A stretch of 64,000 nt of DNA from Hymenobacter duratus. Its GTDB lineage: Bacteria; Bacteroidota; Bacteroidia; Cytophagales; Hymenobacteraceae. The notes beneath the pieces are model-generated. The model worked only from the letters and a program-made list of their open reading frames with translations. It made no database searches and had not been told where the DNA came from. Position numbers and translations under genes: made by a program. This document shows positions 17,972 through 26,144 of this stretch, in pieces; within the stretch, counting starts at the first letter, position 1; every line of letters starts with the position of its first letter. Location: NCBI RefSeq assembly GCF_014698995.1, contig NZ_JACWZZ010000004.1:248001-312000 (forward strand). The letters are read 5' to 3'.

Positions 17972-18480
17972 AGCGGCAGCGTCATGGCGCGGGCGGCTTC
18001 GGTCTGGGCGACCCGGAACGCTTGCAGCTTGTCCGCCAGAGCAGCATCGTGCAAAGCCAGCTGGCTGACCGCAAACAGCGCGGCATTGGCCGCACCGGCG
18101 TTGCCAATGGCAAACGTGGCCACCGGCACCCCCTTGGGCATCTGCACGATGCTGTGCAGCGAATCAACGCCCTGCAAATGGCGGCTGGCTACCGGCACGC
18201 CCAGCACGGGCACGGTGGTTTTGGCGGCCAGCATGCCCGGCAGGTGGGCCGCCCCGCCCGCGCCGGCAATAATGGCCTGTAAGCCGCGCGGACCGGCTTG
18301 TTCGGCGTAGGCAAACAAATCGTCGGGCATGCGGTGGGCTGACACCACGCGGGCTTCGTGGGCCACGCCGAATTCCGTGAGAATCTGCACGGCGTGCTGC
18401 ATGGTGTCCCAGTCGCTGCTGGAGCCCATGACGACGCCGATTAAGGGTTTGGGGGTATTGGAGGAGGAAGTAGTACTCAT
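17968..18480 (-). CDS. purE: N5-carboxyaminoimidazole ribonucleotide mutase
   Basis: 170 residues. Class I PurE signatures: VVMGSSSDWDTM near residues 16-27, SAHRMPD around 47-53, and IIAGAGGAAHLPGM. It rearranges N5-CAIR, made by PurK, to CAIR. First gene of the purE-purK unit. The short gene upstream on the same strand is a separate, repeat-flanked orphan and unlikely to be part of the pathway. Confidence 0.94.
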   Translation of the reverse strand: MSTTSSSNTPKPLIGVVMGSSSDWDTMQHAVQILTEFGVAHEARVVSAHRMPDDLFAYAEQAGPRGLQAIIAGAGGAAHLPGMLAAKTTVPVLGVPVASRHLQGVDSLHSIVQMPKGVPVATFAIGNAGAANAALFAVSQLALHDAALADKLQAFRVAQTEAARAMTLPL

Positions 18481-18494
18481 CGAAATTTGTTGGT

Positions 18495-18929
18495 CGTCAT
18501 GCTGAGCGAAGCCGAAGCATCTCTACCGATTCAGTAGCTCATTTAGGTTGTTCCATCTGTCAATTAATTCAGCTGCTGATGGATTAATGTCGACTACTTC
18601 AGTTTCGTAGTCGAATAGGACTGAAACAATAGCCGCCACATCTTCAGCGGCTAAGCTGACCCGATAGAAATCGGAGAAGTGTTCCAGTGGAGCATTATGC
18701 AAACGGGGTTTGTCAATCTTGCCGTTTGACAGAATGCGGGTAACAAGGTCAGCAAGATCCGCTTGACCACGTTGCGCCAAAACTTTGCGTGTGTCATTCA
18801 GAGTGGCAAAATCCAGAACGTTTCCGTGTTCTTTCATCTGCTTATACTGATTTGCATCCATTGCTTTAATGGGTCGAGTGAAACAACTCAACGAAGCGGT
18901 AGAGATACTTCGCTGCGCTCAGCATGACG
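18495..18929. repeat. Inverted repeats flanking a small orphan gene
   Basis: Left arm 18495-18528 (begins CGTCATGCTGAGCGAAG) and right arm 18897-18929 are about 85-90% inverted copies (with small indels). They enclose the orphan gene at 18523-18861, and the left arm overlaps that gene's stop codon. Same GTCATSCTGAGC family as at 8.8 and 24.1 kb. Confidence 0.7.
18523..18861 (-). CDS. Small hypothetical protein between inverted repeats
   Basis: 112 residues from ATG at 18861 (MDANQYKQMKEHGNVLDF). The predicted fold is helical with an acidic C-terminal half (FDYETEVVDINPSAAEL). No signal peptide, no recognised domain; size and charge resemble small immunity-type proteins, but that is only an impression. 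Base composition is lower in GC than purE and pyrC on either side. The flanking inverted repeats make it look like cargo of a small non-autonomous element. Confidence 0.55.
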   Translation of the reverse strand: MDANQYKQMKEHGNVLDFATLNDTRKVLAQRGQADLADLVTRILSNGKIDKPRLHNAPLEHFSDFYRVSLAAEDVAAIVSVLFDYETEVVDINPSAAELIDRWNNLNELLNR

Positions 18930-18950
18930 TTATTATTTATCCGAGCGTTG

Positions 18951-20231
18951 CTATTCCCGCTCCAGCAGGATTTCGGAGCCCAGAATCACCAGGTCCACCC
19001 GGCCTTGCAGCGTCTGGTTGATGAAGGGCGTGTTCTGGGATTTGGATTTCATAAACTCCTTGGTGAAGGTAGTTTCAGCCTCAGTATCGAACAACACGCA
19101 GTTGGCTTCCTGGCCGACTTCAATGGCGGCTACCGGCAGGCCCATCAGGCGGCGGGGCTCGGCCGAATAGCGCTTCACTACCACATCCCACCCGAATTTG
19201 CGGGGCTCCACGAAGAAGTGGTAGAGCGAAACCAGGGCCGTATCCAGACCGGTAATGCCGTTGGGCGCGCTGATGAAATCCTGGGCTTTTTCGAACGGCG
19301 TGTGCGGGGCGTGGTCGGTGGCAATGAGGTCGAATACGCCTTCCTTGAGCCCTTCCAGCAGTGCGTCGCAGTCGGCCTGGGTGCGCAGCGGCGGGTTCAT
19401 CTTGTAGTTGGTGTCGTAGTCGCCGATGTGCTCGTCGGTGAACAGCAGGTGGTGCGGGGCCACTTCCGCCGTCACCTTCACGTCGCCGCGCGACTTCCAC
19501 CAGCGGATCGTCTCCATGCCCATCTTGCTGGATACGTGCTGAATATGCACGTGCGCGCCCGCCGCCCGGGCCAGGCGGATATCCCGGTCGATGATAATTT
19601 CCTCAGCGCAGGCCGGCGAGCCTTTGATACCGAGCCGGTAGCTCATCACGCCTTCGTTGAGGGCGCGCGGCCCGGCCAGCTCCGGCACCTCGCAGTGGCT
19701 GGCGAAAAACATCCCGAACTCGGTGGCATACTGCATGGCCCGCAGCAGCACGGCCGGGTCGGCGGTGGTGTCGCCGTCGTCGGTGAGCATGATCACGCCG
19801 AGCCGGTGCATGCCCTCAATTTCGGCCAGTTCCTTGCCCTCGCGGTTTTTGGTGACGCAGCCGGAGGTGTACACCGGAATGCGGGCGCGGTGCCGGGCAT
19901 TGTCCAGCACGGTGGCAATGGCCGTTGCCGAGTCGAGCGCCGGGCGGGTGTTCGGCATCATCACCACGCCGGTAATGCCGCCATTGATGGCCGCTTCGCT
20001 GCCCGTGGTGATGGTTTCCTTGTTCTCGAAGCCGGGGGCGCGGAAGTGGACGTGGGCATCAAACATGCCCGGCAGTAGCACCCGGCCCCGCGCATCAATG
20101 ACGCGGGCGCCCTCGGGAATAGCCAGGCTGGTACCGATTTGCTGAATGATTCCTTCAACAATCAGCACGTCGCTCTCAACAAGCACGGGGGAGTTTTCGG
20201 CGGCGATGCGGGCGTTTTGGAGCAGGAGCAT
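18951..20231 (-). CDS. pyrC: Dihydroorotase
   Basis: 426 residues from ATG at 20231 (MLLLQNARI); the open frame continues 9 codons upstream without family similarity. Amidohydrolase signatures: DAHVHFRAPG (zinc-binding His pair), SHCEVP, HIQHVSS and the catalytic Asp in ATDHAPHT. It cyclises N-carbamoyl-aspartate to dihydroorotate in pyrimidine synthesis. The pyrB gene lies just upstream on the same strand, separated by a 35-bp inverted repeat; shared regulation is plausible. Confidence 0.93.
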   Translation of the reverse strand: MLLLQNARIAAENSPVLVESDVLIVEGIIQQIGTSLAIPEGARVIDARGRVLLPGMFDAHVHFRAPGFENKETITTGSEAAINGGITGVVMMPNTRPALDSATAIATVLDNARHRARIPVYTSGCVTKNREGKELAEIEGMHRLGVIMLTDDGDTTADPAVLLRAMQYATEFGMFFASHCEVPELAGPRALNEGVMSYRLGIKGSPACAEEIIIDRDIRLARAAGAHVHIQHVSSKMGMETIRWWKSRGDVKVTAEVAPHHLLFTDEHIGDYDTNYKMNPPLRTQADCDALLEGLKEGVFDLIATDHAPHTPFEKAQDFISAPNGITGLDTALVSLYHFFVEPRKFGWDVVVKRYSAEPRRLMGLPVAAIEVGQEANCVLFDTEAETTFTKEFMKSKSQNTPFINQTLQGRVDLVILGSEILLERE

Positions 20232-20303
20232 GGAGGGAGAAGTGCGGAGAACCGGCAAAGGGGTGGGTAGAAGAGGTAAATACTTACTGTTGTGGAATGC
20301 TCA

Positions 20304-20388
20304 GTAGCGCGAACTTTGTAGTTCGCGTCCCCGCGCCGCTGGGCTGACTCTAACGGCGCGGGGACGCGAACCACAAAGTTCGCGCTAC
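20304..20388. repeat. 35-bp inverted repeat at the pyrB stop codon
   Basis: Arms 20304-20338 and 20354-20388 match over 35 bp with one mismatch. Each arm contains an inner hairpin (GCGAACTTTGTAGTTCGC type). The right arm contains the pyrB stop codon (20385-20387), so the element fused to or replaced the gene's very end. Confidence 0.8.
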
Positions 20389-21359
20389 ATCACTGATGAG
20401 CCGGCTTGCTGCCGGGCGGCATAGGCTTCCTGCCTCGGGAAATCCCCGCCCGGCGTCAGCCAGTCGAGCACGGCCATGCGAATGGAAATGCCGTTTTCGA
20501 CCTGGTTAGTGATGAGGCTCCGCTCGTAGTCCATCACGGCGTCGCACAGCTCCACGCCCCGGTTCACGGGGCCGGGGTGCATGATGTAGAGACCTTTGTC
20601 GCGGATTTCCGCCAGCCGGGCGGTGGTGATGCCGTAGACCCGGTGGTATTCGCGGACGTTGGGGAAAAACTGCACGTCCTGGCGCTCCATCTGCACACGG
20701 AGCAGGTACACCACATCGGGCGCCCAGGCCATAGCCGCCTCGTAGTCGGTGAAGCGGGGAATAGTGGTCGGGCCGTACTTGGGCACTAAGGAGCCCGGGC
20801 CGAGGTACGCCACCTCCACGCCCAGCTTTTGCAGCAGTGTGCTGGTGGAGCGCGCCACGCGGGAATGGAGAATGTCGCCGATGATGAGGACTTTTTTGCC
20901 CCGGGGGTCGGGAAATTTTTCCTTGATGGTGAAGGCGTCCAGCAGCGCCTGGGTGGGGTGCTCGTGCGCCCCGTCGCCGGCATTGATGACCGAGGCTGTG
21001 GTTTGGCGGGCAATCATGGCGGGCAGGCCGGGGTGGCCGTGGCGCACGACGATGTAGTCGGTGCGCATAGCCTGCAGTGTCTCAATCGTCTCGCGCACCG
21101 ATTCGCCCTTGGTGATGGAGGAGTGGGCGACGTCGAAGTTCGTTACCTCCGCTGAAAGGCGTTTGGCGGCCACCTCAAAGGAGGAGTGCGTCCGGGTGCT
21201 GGCCTCGTAGAACAGCATGAGCACGGATTTGCCCTCCAGGGCGGGGATTTTCTTCACCGAGCGGGTGAACAGCTTTTTGAAGGACGTGGATTGATCGAGC
21301 AAAAACTCGATTTCCTCCCGGTGAAGGGATGCAATGTCAAGGAGGTCTTTACGTGCCAT
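20385..21359 (-). CDS. pyrB: Aspartate carbamoyltransferase catalytic subunit
   Basis: 324 residues. Carbamoyl-phosphate site EASTRTHSSFE (residues 52-62; His replaces the more usual Arg), HPTQALLD in the second domain, and MHPGPVNRGVE near the C-terminus. Commits carbamoyl phosphate and aspartate to pyrimidine synthesis. No pyrI-like regulatory gene adjoins it. The last codons and stop lie inside a 35-bp palindromic repeat, so the tail GSSVM may be derived from the repeat. Confidence 0.94.
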   Translation of the reverse strand: MARKDLLDIASLHREEIEFLLDQSTSFKKLFTRSVKKIPALEGKSVLMLFYEASTRTHSSFEVAAKRLSAEVTNFDVAHSSITKGESVRETIETLQAMRTDYIVVRHGHPGLPAMIARQTTASVINAGDGAHEHPTQALLDAFTIKEKFPDPRGKKVLIIGDILHSRVARSTSTLLQKLGVEVAYLGPGSLVPKYGPTTIPRFTDYEAAMAWAPDVVYLLRVQMERQDVQFFPNVREYHRVYGITTARLAEIRDKGLYIMHPGPVNRGVELCDAVMDYERSLITNQVENGISIRMAVLDWLTPGGDFPRQEAYAARQQAGSSVM

Positions 21360-21521
21360 ACCGGAGATGAGGAAAAGTGAGGTTGTCGGACTAAAACGGA
21401 CAATAGAAAGTCTTATCGGCTATTCCCTGGGCCGGAGAAACGAGCTACCCATGGGAGCCGGGGCGCGGGCCACCACCGCGCGTTGGGCGGAGTGGTAGCG
21501 TCTGACGAACCCAAGGGGCAT

Positions 21522-21549
21522 AAAAAAACCGTTTCGGAATCCGAAACGG
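21522..21549 (-). terminator. Strong minus-strand terminator
   Basis: CCGTTTCGG-ATT-CCGAAACGG followed by seven T on the minus strand. No recognised gene ends here; together with the -7-like site 150 bp upstream it could end a small transcript. Confidence 0.65.
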
Positions 21550-21692
21550 CGGTGGGGCAACAGGCAGAAAAAATAACGGAAACAGCAGCGGCAAAATCGG
21601 AAAAACCGACGGCGGCGAAGACCTTCTGGTCTACTCGCGGGTCCTTGCCGGGCAGGGTTCCACGCTTCATCAACAGGTTTTGGGGTTGAAGC

Positions 21693-21899
21693 ATGCTGCA
21701 AAACTACGGCATTGTTACGCCCGGTAACGCATCGGTGCAGGTAATTTTTTCCATCCTGCTTTTCCCACCGTTCATTTTAGCCCCAACGGGGGCTATACTA
21801 GGCCGTTTTGCGGGCCGGCCACGTCAAAAATTCTGGTGGGCATTACTCCTTGCTTTACCAACGCCGGCCATCTTCCTGAAGTGGTCTAGATGCTCCTGA
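21693..21899 (+). CDS. Short hydrophobic frame, probably a gene remnant
   Basis: 68 codons starting MLQNYGIVTPGNAS, with two hydrophobic segments (VIFSILLFPPFILAP and FWWALLLALPTPAIF). Its end overlaps, in another frame, the accC-like fragment. It resembles the start of a small membrane protein, but no family is recognised and the 3' end is probably not original. Low confidence that it is expressed. Confidence 0.25.
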   Translation: MLQNYGIVTPGNASVQVIFSILLFPPFILAPTGAILGRFAGRPRQKFWWALLLALPTPAIFLKWSRCS

Positions 21900-21976
21900 C
21901 AGAGAAGCAATCGGGCGTTGCCGCCGATGCGCCGGCTGTTACCAGCTCCGCCTGGAAGCACAACCGATTGGAGTGT
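21890..21976 (+). pseudogene. Fragment homologous to the 3' end of accC
   Basis: Encodes MLLTEKQSGVAADAPAV, then SAWKHNRL, matching the last 30 residues of the biotin carboxylase at 13726 (MLLTEKKPATPAAADAPAA, then SAWKRNRL). The DNA similarity is also obvious by eye. An in-frame TAG lies directly before the ATG, so only the tail is present. Interpreted as the remnant of an accC-type paralogue or a partial duplication. Confidence 0.6.
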
Positions 21977-22024
21977 GGGGGAAGTAAGAATGCTCACATT
22001 GAGAAATCTACACATCCTGCCTGT

Positions 22025-22465
22025 TTATCTATTTTTCCTTATTCTCTTATAGTAATCATAAACAAGTGGACCATTCTTTCCCTCTTGGCCCAAAGTATAG
22101 AACAAGTCACTGTTCAACCAAAATAGTGGCCGAGTGAAAGGATGCTGCTTGTGAGTGGGTGTATCATCAACATCAAGCGTCAAATCTGTTGCGGTCTGTT
22201 TCCATGTGCCACGGCTCTCGAATGCCGAGTTATTTAGAAACGCAGTAGCGACGAATCTTCCATTTGCGTAAAACATATACTTCCAACCAGCATATTTGCC
22301 TGTGGGTGAGGGCCTGCCTAAAGTATCAAGCCGACCTATTCCTTGACAAAAGGAGTATTCTCCTTCTATGATTTGGTTTGACTTGGTTTGGCTGAACGTG
22401 CGGTTGGAACATAGGACAAACCCTGCTATTAAAATGTATTCGTACTTCATAAATTCGTACTTCAT
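22025..22465 (-). CDS. Secreted hypothetical protein, low GC
   Basis: 146 residues with a signal peptide (IAGFVLCSNRTFSQ). The body has short beta-strand-like stretches such as WKYMFYANGRFVATAF and FESRGTWKQTATDLTLDV, the pattern of small lipocalin-like Bacteroidetes proteins. An alternative ATG five codons in is equally likely. Base composition is lower in GC than the chromosomal neighbours. No operon partner; function unknown. Confidence 0.55.
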   Translation of the reverse strand: MKYEFMKYEYILIAGFVLCSNRTFSQTKSNQIIEGEYSFCQGIGRLDTLGRPSPTGKYAGWKYMFYANGRFVATAFLNNSAFESRGTWKQTATDLTLDVDDTPTHKQHPFTRPLFWLNSDLFYTLGQEGKNGPLVYDYYKRIRKNR

Positions 22466-22517
22466 AAAAGAGAGATAAGTGGATGAGGCTCACTAGCTGG
22501 TAAAGCAACCCGGCTTC

Positions 22518-22970
22518 TCACGCCAGCAGCCGCGCCTGATTGGCGACGTTCACCAAAGCCGGCGCATTCTTGAGCGTTGCCAGCACCACTTCCTTGGCGG
22601 CTTGCTGCAACTCGTCGCGGCTGATGTCGCGGGCTTCTTCGCGCACCAGCTCGGTGAGGGCGTGGAGGGCGAATTGCAGGGCCTGCCGCCGGGGCCGCTC
22701 CGCCCGCATTTCCTGGCGCACCTCGGCAAAGTGGGCCTGAATTTTCAGTCGCCGCAGGTGAAACACCGAGTCGCTGCACACCTGGGGCTGGATGGTATCG
22801 AGCAGCTTGAGCAGCGGCAGCAACTGGGTGGCGGTGGTAGCGGCGGCCCCGGCCAGGCGCTGGCGGCGGCCGGTAGCAGGCTGGGCATTGGCGTCAGGGA
22901 ATTGCTCAGGGCCGAGAATAGACATCAGGAATAGCCGGGTAACGGAAGCGGTAAAGCGCGTGATTTTCAT
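22518..22970 (-). CDS. Hypothetical helical protein
   Basis: 150 residues from ATG at 22970 (MKITRFTASVTRLFLMSIL). After a short hydrophobic stretch and a Pro/Ala segment the rest is Ala/Arg/Glu-rich helix (VRQEMRAERPRRQALQFALHAL). No domain recognised. Codon use fits the GC-rich host. It lies 35 bp after the membrane-protein gene on the same strand, so the two may be co-transcribed. Function unknown. Confidence 0.5.
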   Translation of the reverse strand: MKITRFTASVTRLFLMSILGPEQFPDANAQPATGRRQRLAGAAATTATQLLPLLKLLDTIQPQVCSDSVFHLRRLKIQAHFAEVRQEMRAERPRRQALQFALHALTELVREEARDISRDELQQAAKEVVLATLKNAPALVNVANQARLLA

Positions 22971-23005
22971 AACAAGATAGTGTATCAAAGAGAAATCATC
23001 GAAGC

Positions 23006-23698
23006 TTACGCCTGCTTCAGCGCCAACCTAACCGGGTACTCCGCCGTTACCTGCCCCATTGCCGACTTTGGGGCCAGCCAGCGGCGCAGGGCCCAGTGCG
23101 TAGGCAGATAGATGACCACCAGCAGCGTCAGCATCCAGCCCACCAAGTACACCGGGGCGGACAGCCATGTTTGGGGGTGGGCGTCATCGAAGCCAAACAC
23201 GTAGTTGATGTTCACCGGAATCTTGGGGTCAGGCATGGTGGCTCCGGCGGGTGGCAGCCAGAAGTAAGCTACCAGGCACAGGCCCCAGGCCAGCAGCGTC
23301 CAGGCCGGCAAAGCGCGCCGGTCGTAGCCCAGGCGCTTCACCAGAAACAGGATGAGGAAGGGCAGCCAGCCGTGGAAGAACGACAGGCCCCGCAGAAACA
23401 ACGAGCGGTTTTCATCGAACATATAGGACGTCATGCCCAGCAGATGGTGGCCGCACAGCTCCCCCACAAAATCGGCGCACCACAGCACCTGGGGCAGCAG
23501 AATCCCCACAGCCGCCATAGAAGCTGGTAGGCGGCGTTCCGTCCACACGCTGACCAGGCACAGCAGCAGCGAAACGTCGCAGAAGTACAGGAAGTTGGTG
23601 GGGCCGTAGTTCACCCAGTACACCGGCACTATCACCAGCAGAAAGGCGGTGAAGGCCAGTTTTAACCAGAGCGGCAGGCGGGCGGGAACACGTTTCAT
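23006..23698 (-). CDS. Multi-pass membrane protein of unknown function
   Basis: 230 residues from ATG at 23698 (MKRVPARLPLWLKLAF). Six or so hydrophobic segments, including FTAFLLVIVPVYW, FCDVSLLLCLVSVW, PAWTLLAWGLCLVAYF and VYLVGWMLTLLVVIYL, with a conserved-looking periplasmic stretch VNINYVFGFDD. An upstream frame exists but has no signal-like start. No characterised family is recognised. A small helical gene follows. Confidence 0.6.
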   Translation of the reverse strand: MKRVPARLPLWLKLAFTAFLLVIVPVYWVNYGPTNFLYFCDVSLLLCLVSVWTERRLPASMAAVGILLPQVLWCADFVGELCGHHLLGMTSYMFDENRSLFLRGLSFFHGWLPFLILFLVKRLGYDRRALPAWTLLAWGLCLVAYFWLPPAGATMPDPKIPVNINYVFGFDDAHPQTWLSAPVYLVGWMLTLLVVIYLPTHWALRRWLAPKSAMGQVTAEYPVRLALKQA

Positions 23699-23947
23699 AA
23701 GCGAAGAGAAATGAGGTGGGGTACCTTCCCTCCTGCCAGCTCCGAAGAACAGCCGATGCAGAAAGGATGTCCGAAGTAGCAGACTGGCAGCTGAAGGGCC
23801 AGAGCAACTTTTCTGCACATCAGACTTTTTTCTCTTCACGAAAAAGCCCTTTCTCTACACCAAAGCTGGTTTTTTCCCTCTTTTATCAGACTTTAAGCTT
23901 ACCTCGCACGTCCCTTCAATTCTCTCGTTTTGAGCTGAATTCCATAT

Positions 23948-23979
23948 AAAAAGCCCGGCCTGGAAGGAACGGGCTTTTT
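23948..23979. terminator. Terminator hairpin
   Basis: AAAAAGCCCG and CGGGCTTTTT arms around a 12-nt loop, upstream of the membrane-protein gene. Confidence 0.6.
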
Positions 23980-24050
23980 GGGTACTGAGGCAGTACACGC
24001 AGAGTAGTGATGAGGGAATGAATTGGCTTACCGCCTCACTGTCAAGCAGA

Positions 24051-24180
24051 CCGTCATTCCGCGCTGACCGCGGCATTTCGGTGCTTCCATTTTCACGCCT
24101 GCAAAGCGCAGTGAAACAACGAAGCAGTAGCGATGCTTCGGTCCCTGGCTTGATGCGCCACATGCTCAGCATGACGTTCC
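24051..24180. repeat. Diverged copy of the GTCATSCTGAGC repeat
   Basis: CCGTCATTCCGCGCTGAC at the left end and CATGCTCAGCATGACG at the right (24161-24176), with GAAGCAGTAGCGATGCTTC between. It lies just downstream of the bshB1 stop. Confidence 0.45.
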
Positions 24181-24199
24181 GGCATTTTCAAAGGCAACC

Positions 24200-24919
24200 C
24201 TATATCAGCTCCGTAATTTCCCGCACGCCCAAAGGCCGCTCGCGGGTGAAGCCTTCCCCGAACTCCACTCCTATCAGGTGGCCGAACTCACGGGCGCGGG
24301 CTTCCATGAAGTTGCTGAAAACCGGCGTAGACAGATACGTGCCCGGCTCCGTGCTTTCGGGGTCGTGGAACTGGGTGCGGTAGGCCTGGATGCTTTCCCA
24401 CTTCTTCGGCCAGTGGGACGAAATATCCACCACGAAATCGGCCGGAATCTGGCGGTCCTGGATGTAATGGAATACCAGGCGCGGCCGCCAGGGCTGCTGG
24501 GGCTGGCCGTCGTCGCCGAAGGTTTCAATCATGCGCAGTCCGCTCAGAAAGCACGATTCGGAGGCCAGCTGCGCGCCCCGGCCGTGGTCGGGGTGCCGGT
24601 CATGGATGGCGTTGCAGAGGATAATATCAGGTTGGTAGCGGCGGATGGCGGCAATAACGGGCAGCTGATGCTCCCGGTCGTTGCGGAAGAAGCCGTCGGG
24701 CAGGCCTAGGTTCTCGCGGGCACTCAGTCCCAGGATACGACTGGCTACCTCGGCCTCCTGCGCGCGGGTGGCGGGCGTGCCACGCGTGCCCAGTTCGCCC
24801 CGGGTAAAGTCCACGATGCCGATTTTCTTGCCGGCCGCCGCCGCCGCCAGCAGCGTACCGGCGGCCGACATTTCTACATCGTCGGGGTGCGCCCCAAAAG
24901 CCAGGATATCAAGTTTCAT
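24200..24919 (-). CDS. bshB1: Bacillithiol biosynthesis deacetylase BshB1
   Basis: 239 residues from ATG at 24919 (MKLDILAFGAHPDDVE). LmbE/PIG-L fold: AHPDDVE (residues 10-16) with the Zn ligands, DFTRGELGTRGTP, and the second zinc site HDRHPDHGRG. BshB1 removes the acetyl group from GlcNAc-malate to give GlcN-malate in bacillithiol synthesis, the low-molecular-weight thiol of many Bacteroidetes. bshA and bshC are not in the window. Length and motifs are complete. Confidence 0.9.
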   Translation of the reverse strand: MKLDILAFGAHPDDVEMSAAGTLLAAAAAGKKIGIVDFTRGELGTRGTPATRAQEAEVASRILGLSARENLGLPDGFFRNDREHQLPVIAAIRRYQPDIILCNAIHDRHPDHGRGAQLASESCFLSGLRMIETFGDDGQPQQPWRPRLVFHYIQDRQIPADFVVDISSHWPKKWESIQAYRTQFHDPESTEPGTYLSTPVFSNFMEARAREFGHLIGVEFGEGFTRERPLGVREITELI

Positions 24920-24993
24920 TTGCAATTAGTTGTCCATTGTCAGTTGCGTGTTACCAGCACCGTTCTGGCAACGGGCAACGCGTAACTGGAAAC

Positions 24994-26118
24994 TTATTTA
25001 ATCCGCAGCACACGGCCTACACGCAGCACGGCAGTGCCGCCGTTCAGGCGCCGAATCTGGGCCTGCGAAACGCCGTACTTGTCGGCAATTTCTGACAGCG
25101 TATCACCGCTCCGGATTTTGTGGCTGACAATGCGGCGAGCCTGCGTGGGCTTTCCGCTGCTGGTACTGCGCGCAGCTGCACCCGGCACGCTGCCGCCCCG
25201 GTATTTCAACGACTTGCTGTAGTAGGCAAACAGGCCGGAAGTAATCTGGAAGTTATCCTTGATCAGGCGGTAATCCGGGAAGTCATACATGCGCTCCGGG
25301 TCGATGGGGTTGCCCTCGTAGCGCACCTCAAAGTGCAGGTGCGAGCCGCTGCTCCGTCCCGTGCTGCCGCCCCGGCCAATTAGCTGTCCGGCCTTCACAA
25401 ACGTACCTGGCGTTACCAGGGACTTCTGCATATGCCCGTAGAGCGTTTCGATGCCGTTGTAATGGCGGATAAGCACGTAGTTGCCGTAGCCCGAACCGTC
25501 CCATTTCACAATGCGCACCACCCCGTCGAAGGCCGCCTTTACCGAGTCGCCGGTTTCCAGGTCCAGGTCCACCCCATAGTGCCAGCGGTAGCCCCGAAAT
25601 CCAAAGTCAGACGTAAGCGGCGTTTTTACCAATGGCATCTTGGCGTAGCGTTGCCGCTCCGGCTCGGTCAGCTTCAGGTTGAGTGTGTCCCGGATGCGGC
25701 GGCCATCTACCCGGTACGGGTTGATGTTGTGCGTATCCCAGATGGCGTAATAGCCCGCTACCTGAATCCAGGAAGAGTCGATTTGAACTTCTTCCTTCAC
25801 CTCCACAATATGCTGGCCGCCCTCGTTGAGTGTGGTCGTGTCCTCGCTTACGATGGACAGCTTTTTGGCCGGGTTGAAGAAGATTGATTTCGCCGCGTCG
25901 GAGCCTTCGTCGGGCAATTCCTCCGTTTCAATCAGGATGGTAGTATCAGGCCGCACGTAGCGGATGGTCGGGGATTTGATGCGAAAGAAATCCTTCCGCT
26001 TGCCCGCCGCGCCGGCTTTTGCCTTCGGCTGCGGCGCTTTGCGGCGCTGGGCCAGCAACTGGCCGGGCAAGCCAAGAAACAGCCCGATCAGTAGCAGCGG
26101 CAGCAGCCAGTGTTTCAC
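24994..26118 (-). CDS. Secreted M23 peptidase with LysM domain
   Basis: 374 residues from GTG at 26118, which gives a good signal peptide (VKHWLLPLLLIGLFLGL, then LLAQ); the frame upstream is made of GTGAAGGA-type repeats. A lysostaphin-like M23 domain has the zinc-site segments HYGVDLD and SGSHLHFEVRYEG. A LysM peptidoglycan-binding repeat makes up the last 45 residues (HKIRSGDTLSEIADKYGVS). Probable periplasmic or outer-membrane endopeptidase cutting peptidoglycan cross-bridges in growth or division. The start codon choice is inference. Confidence 0.88.
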   Translation of the reverse strand: MKHWLLPLLLIGLFLGLPGQLLAQRRKAPQPKAKAGAAGKRKDFFRIKSPTIRYVRPDTTILIETEELPDEGSDAAKSIFFNPAKKLSIVSEDTTTLNEGGQHIVEVKEEVQIDSSWIQVAGYYAIWDTHNINPYRVDGRRIRDTLNLKLTEPERQRYAKMPLVKTPLTSDFGFRGYRWHYGVDLDLETGDSVKAAFDGVVRIVKWDGSGYGNYVLIRHYNGIETLYGHMQKSLVTPGTFVKAGQLIGRGGSTGRSSGSHLHFEVRYEGNPIDPERMYDFPDYRLIKDNFQITSGLFAYYSKSLKYRGGSVPGAAARSTSSGKPTQARRIVSHKIRSGDTLSEIADKYGVSQAQIRRLNGGTAVLRVGRVLRIK

Positions 26119-26144
26119 AAAATTCAGCAAGGGCAAAAGGTTAA

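Larger units (their letters stand above)
21360..22024. other. Degenerate intergenic region with fragments
   Basis: A 665-bp stretch with no convincing intact gene. It holds a strong minus-strand terminator (21522-21549), a -7-like TAGTTTTG on the minus strand at 21706-21699, a short hydrophobic plus-strand frame starting at 21693 (FSILLFPPFILAPTGAILG) that runs into an accC tail fragment, and that fragment itself. It looks like a graveyard of insertions and deletions. Confidence 0.6.

Noticed and set aside
16700..18310. 536-codon plus-strand frame opposite purK and purE
   Set aside because: Spans two convergent real genes on the other strand and the hairpin near 16.7 kb; no coherent domain.
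20385..21359. Functional concern over STRTHSSFE instead of STRTRTSFE in PyrB
   Set aside because: The catalytic Ser, Thr and first Arg are kept and the rest of the protein is complete, so a defective enzyme is not supported.
21413..21694. 93-codon minus-strand frame starting MLQPQNLLMKRG
   Set aside because: Runs straight through the terminator hairpin at 21522-21549 and has no family resemblance. The small-transcript possibility is kept as a finding instead.
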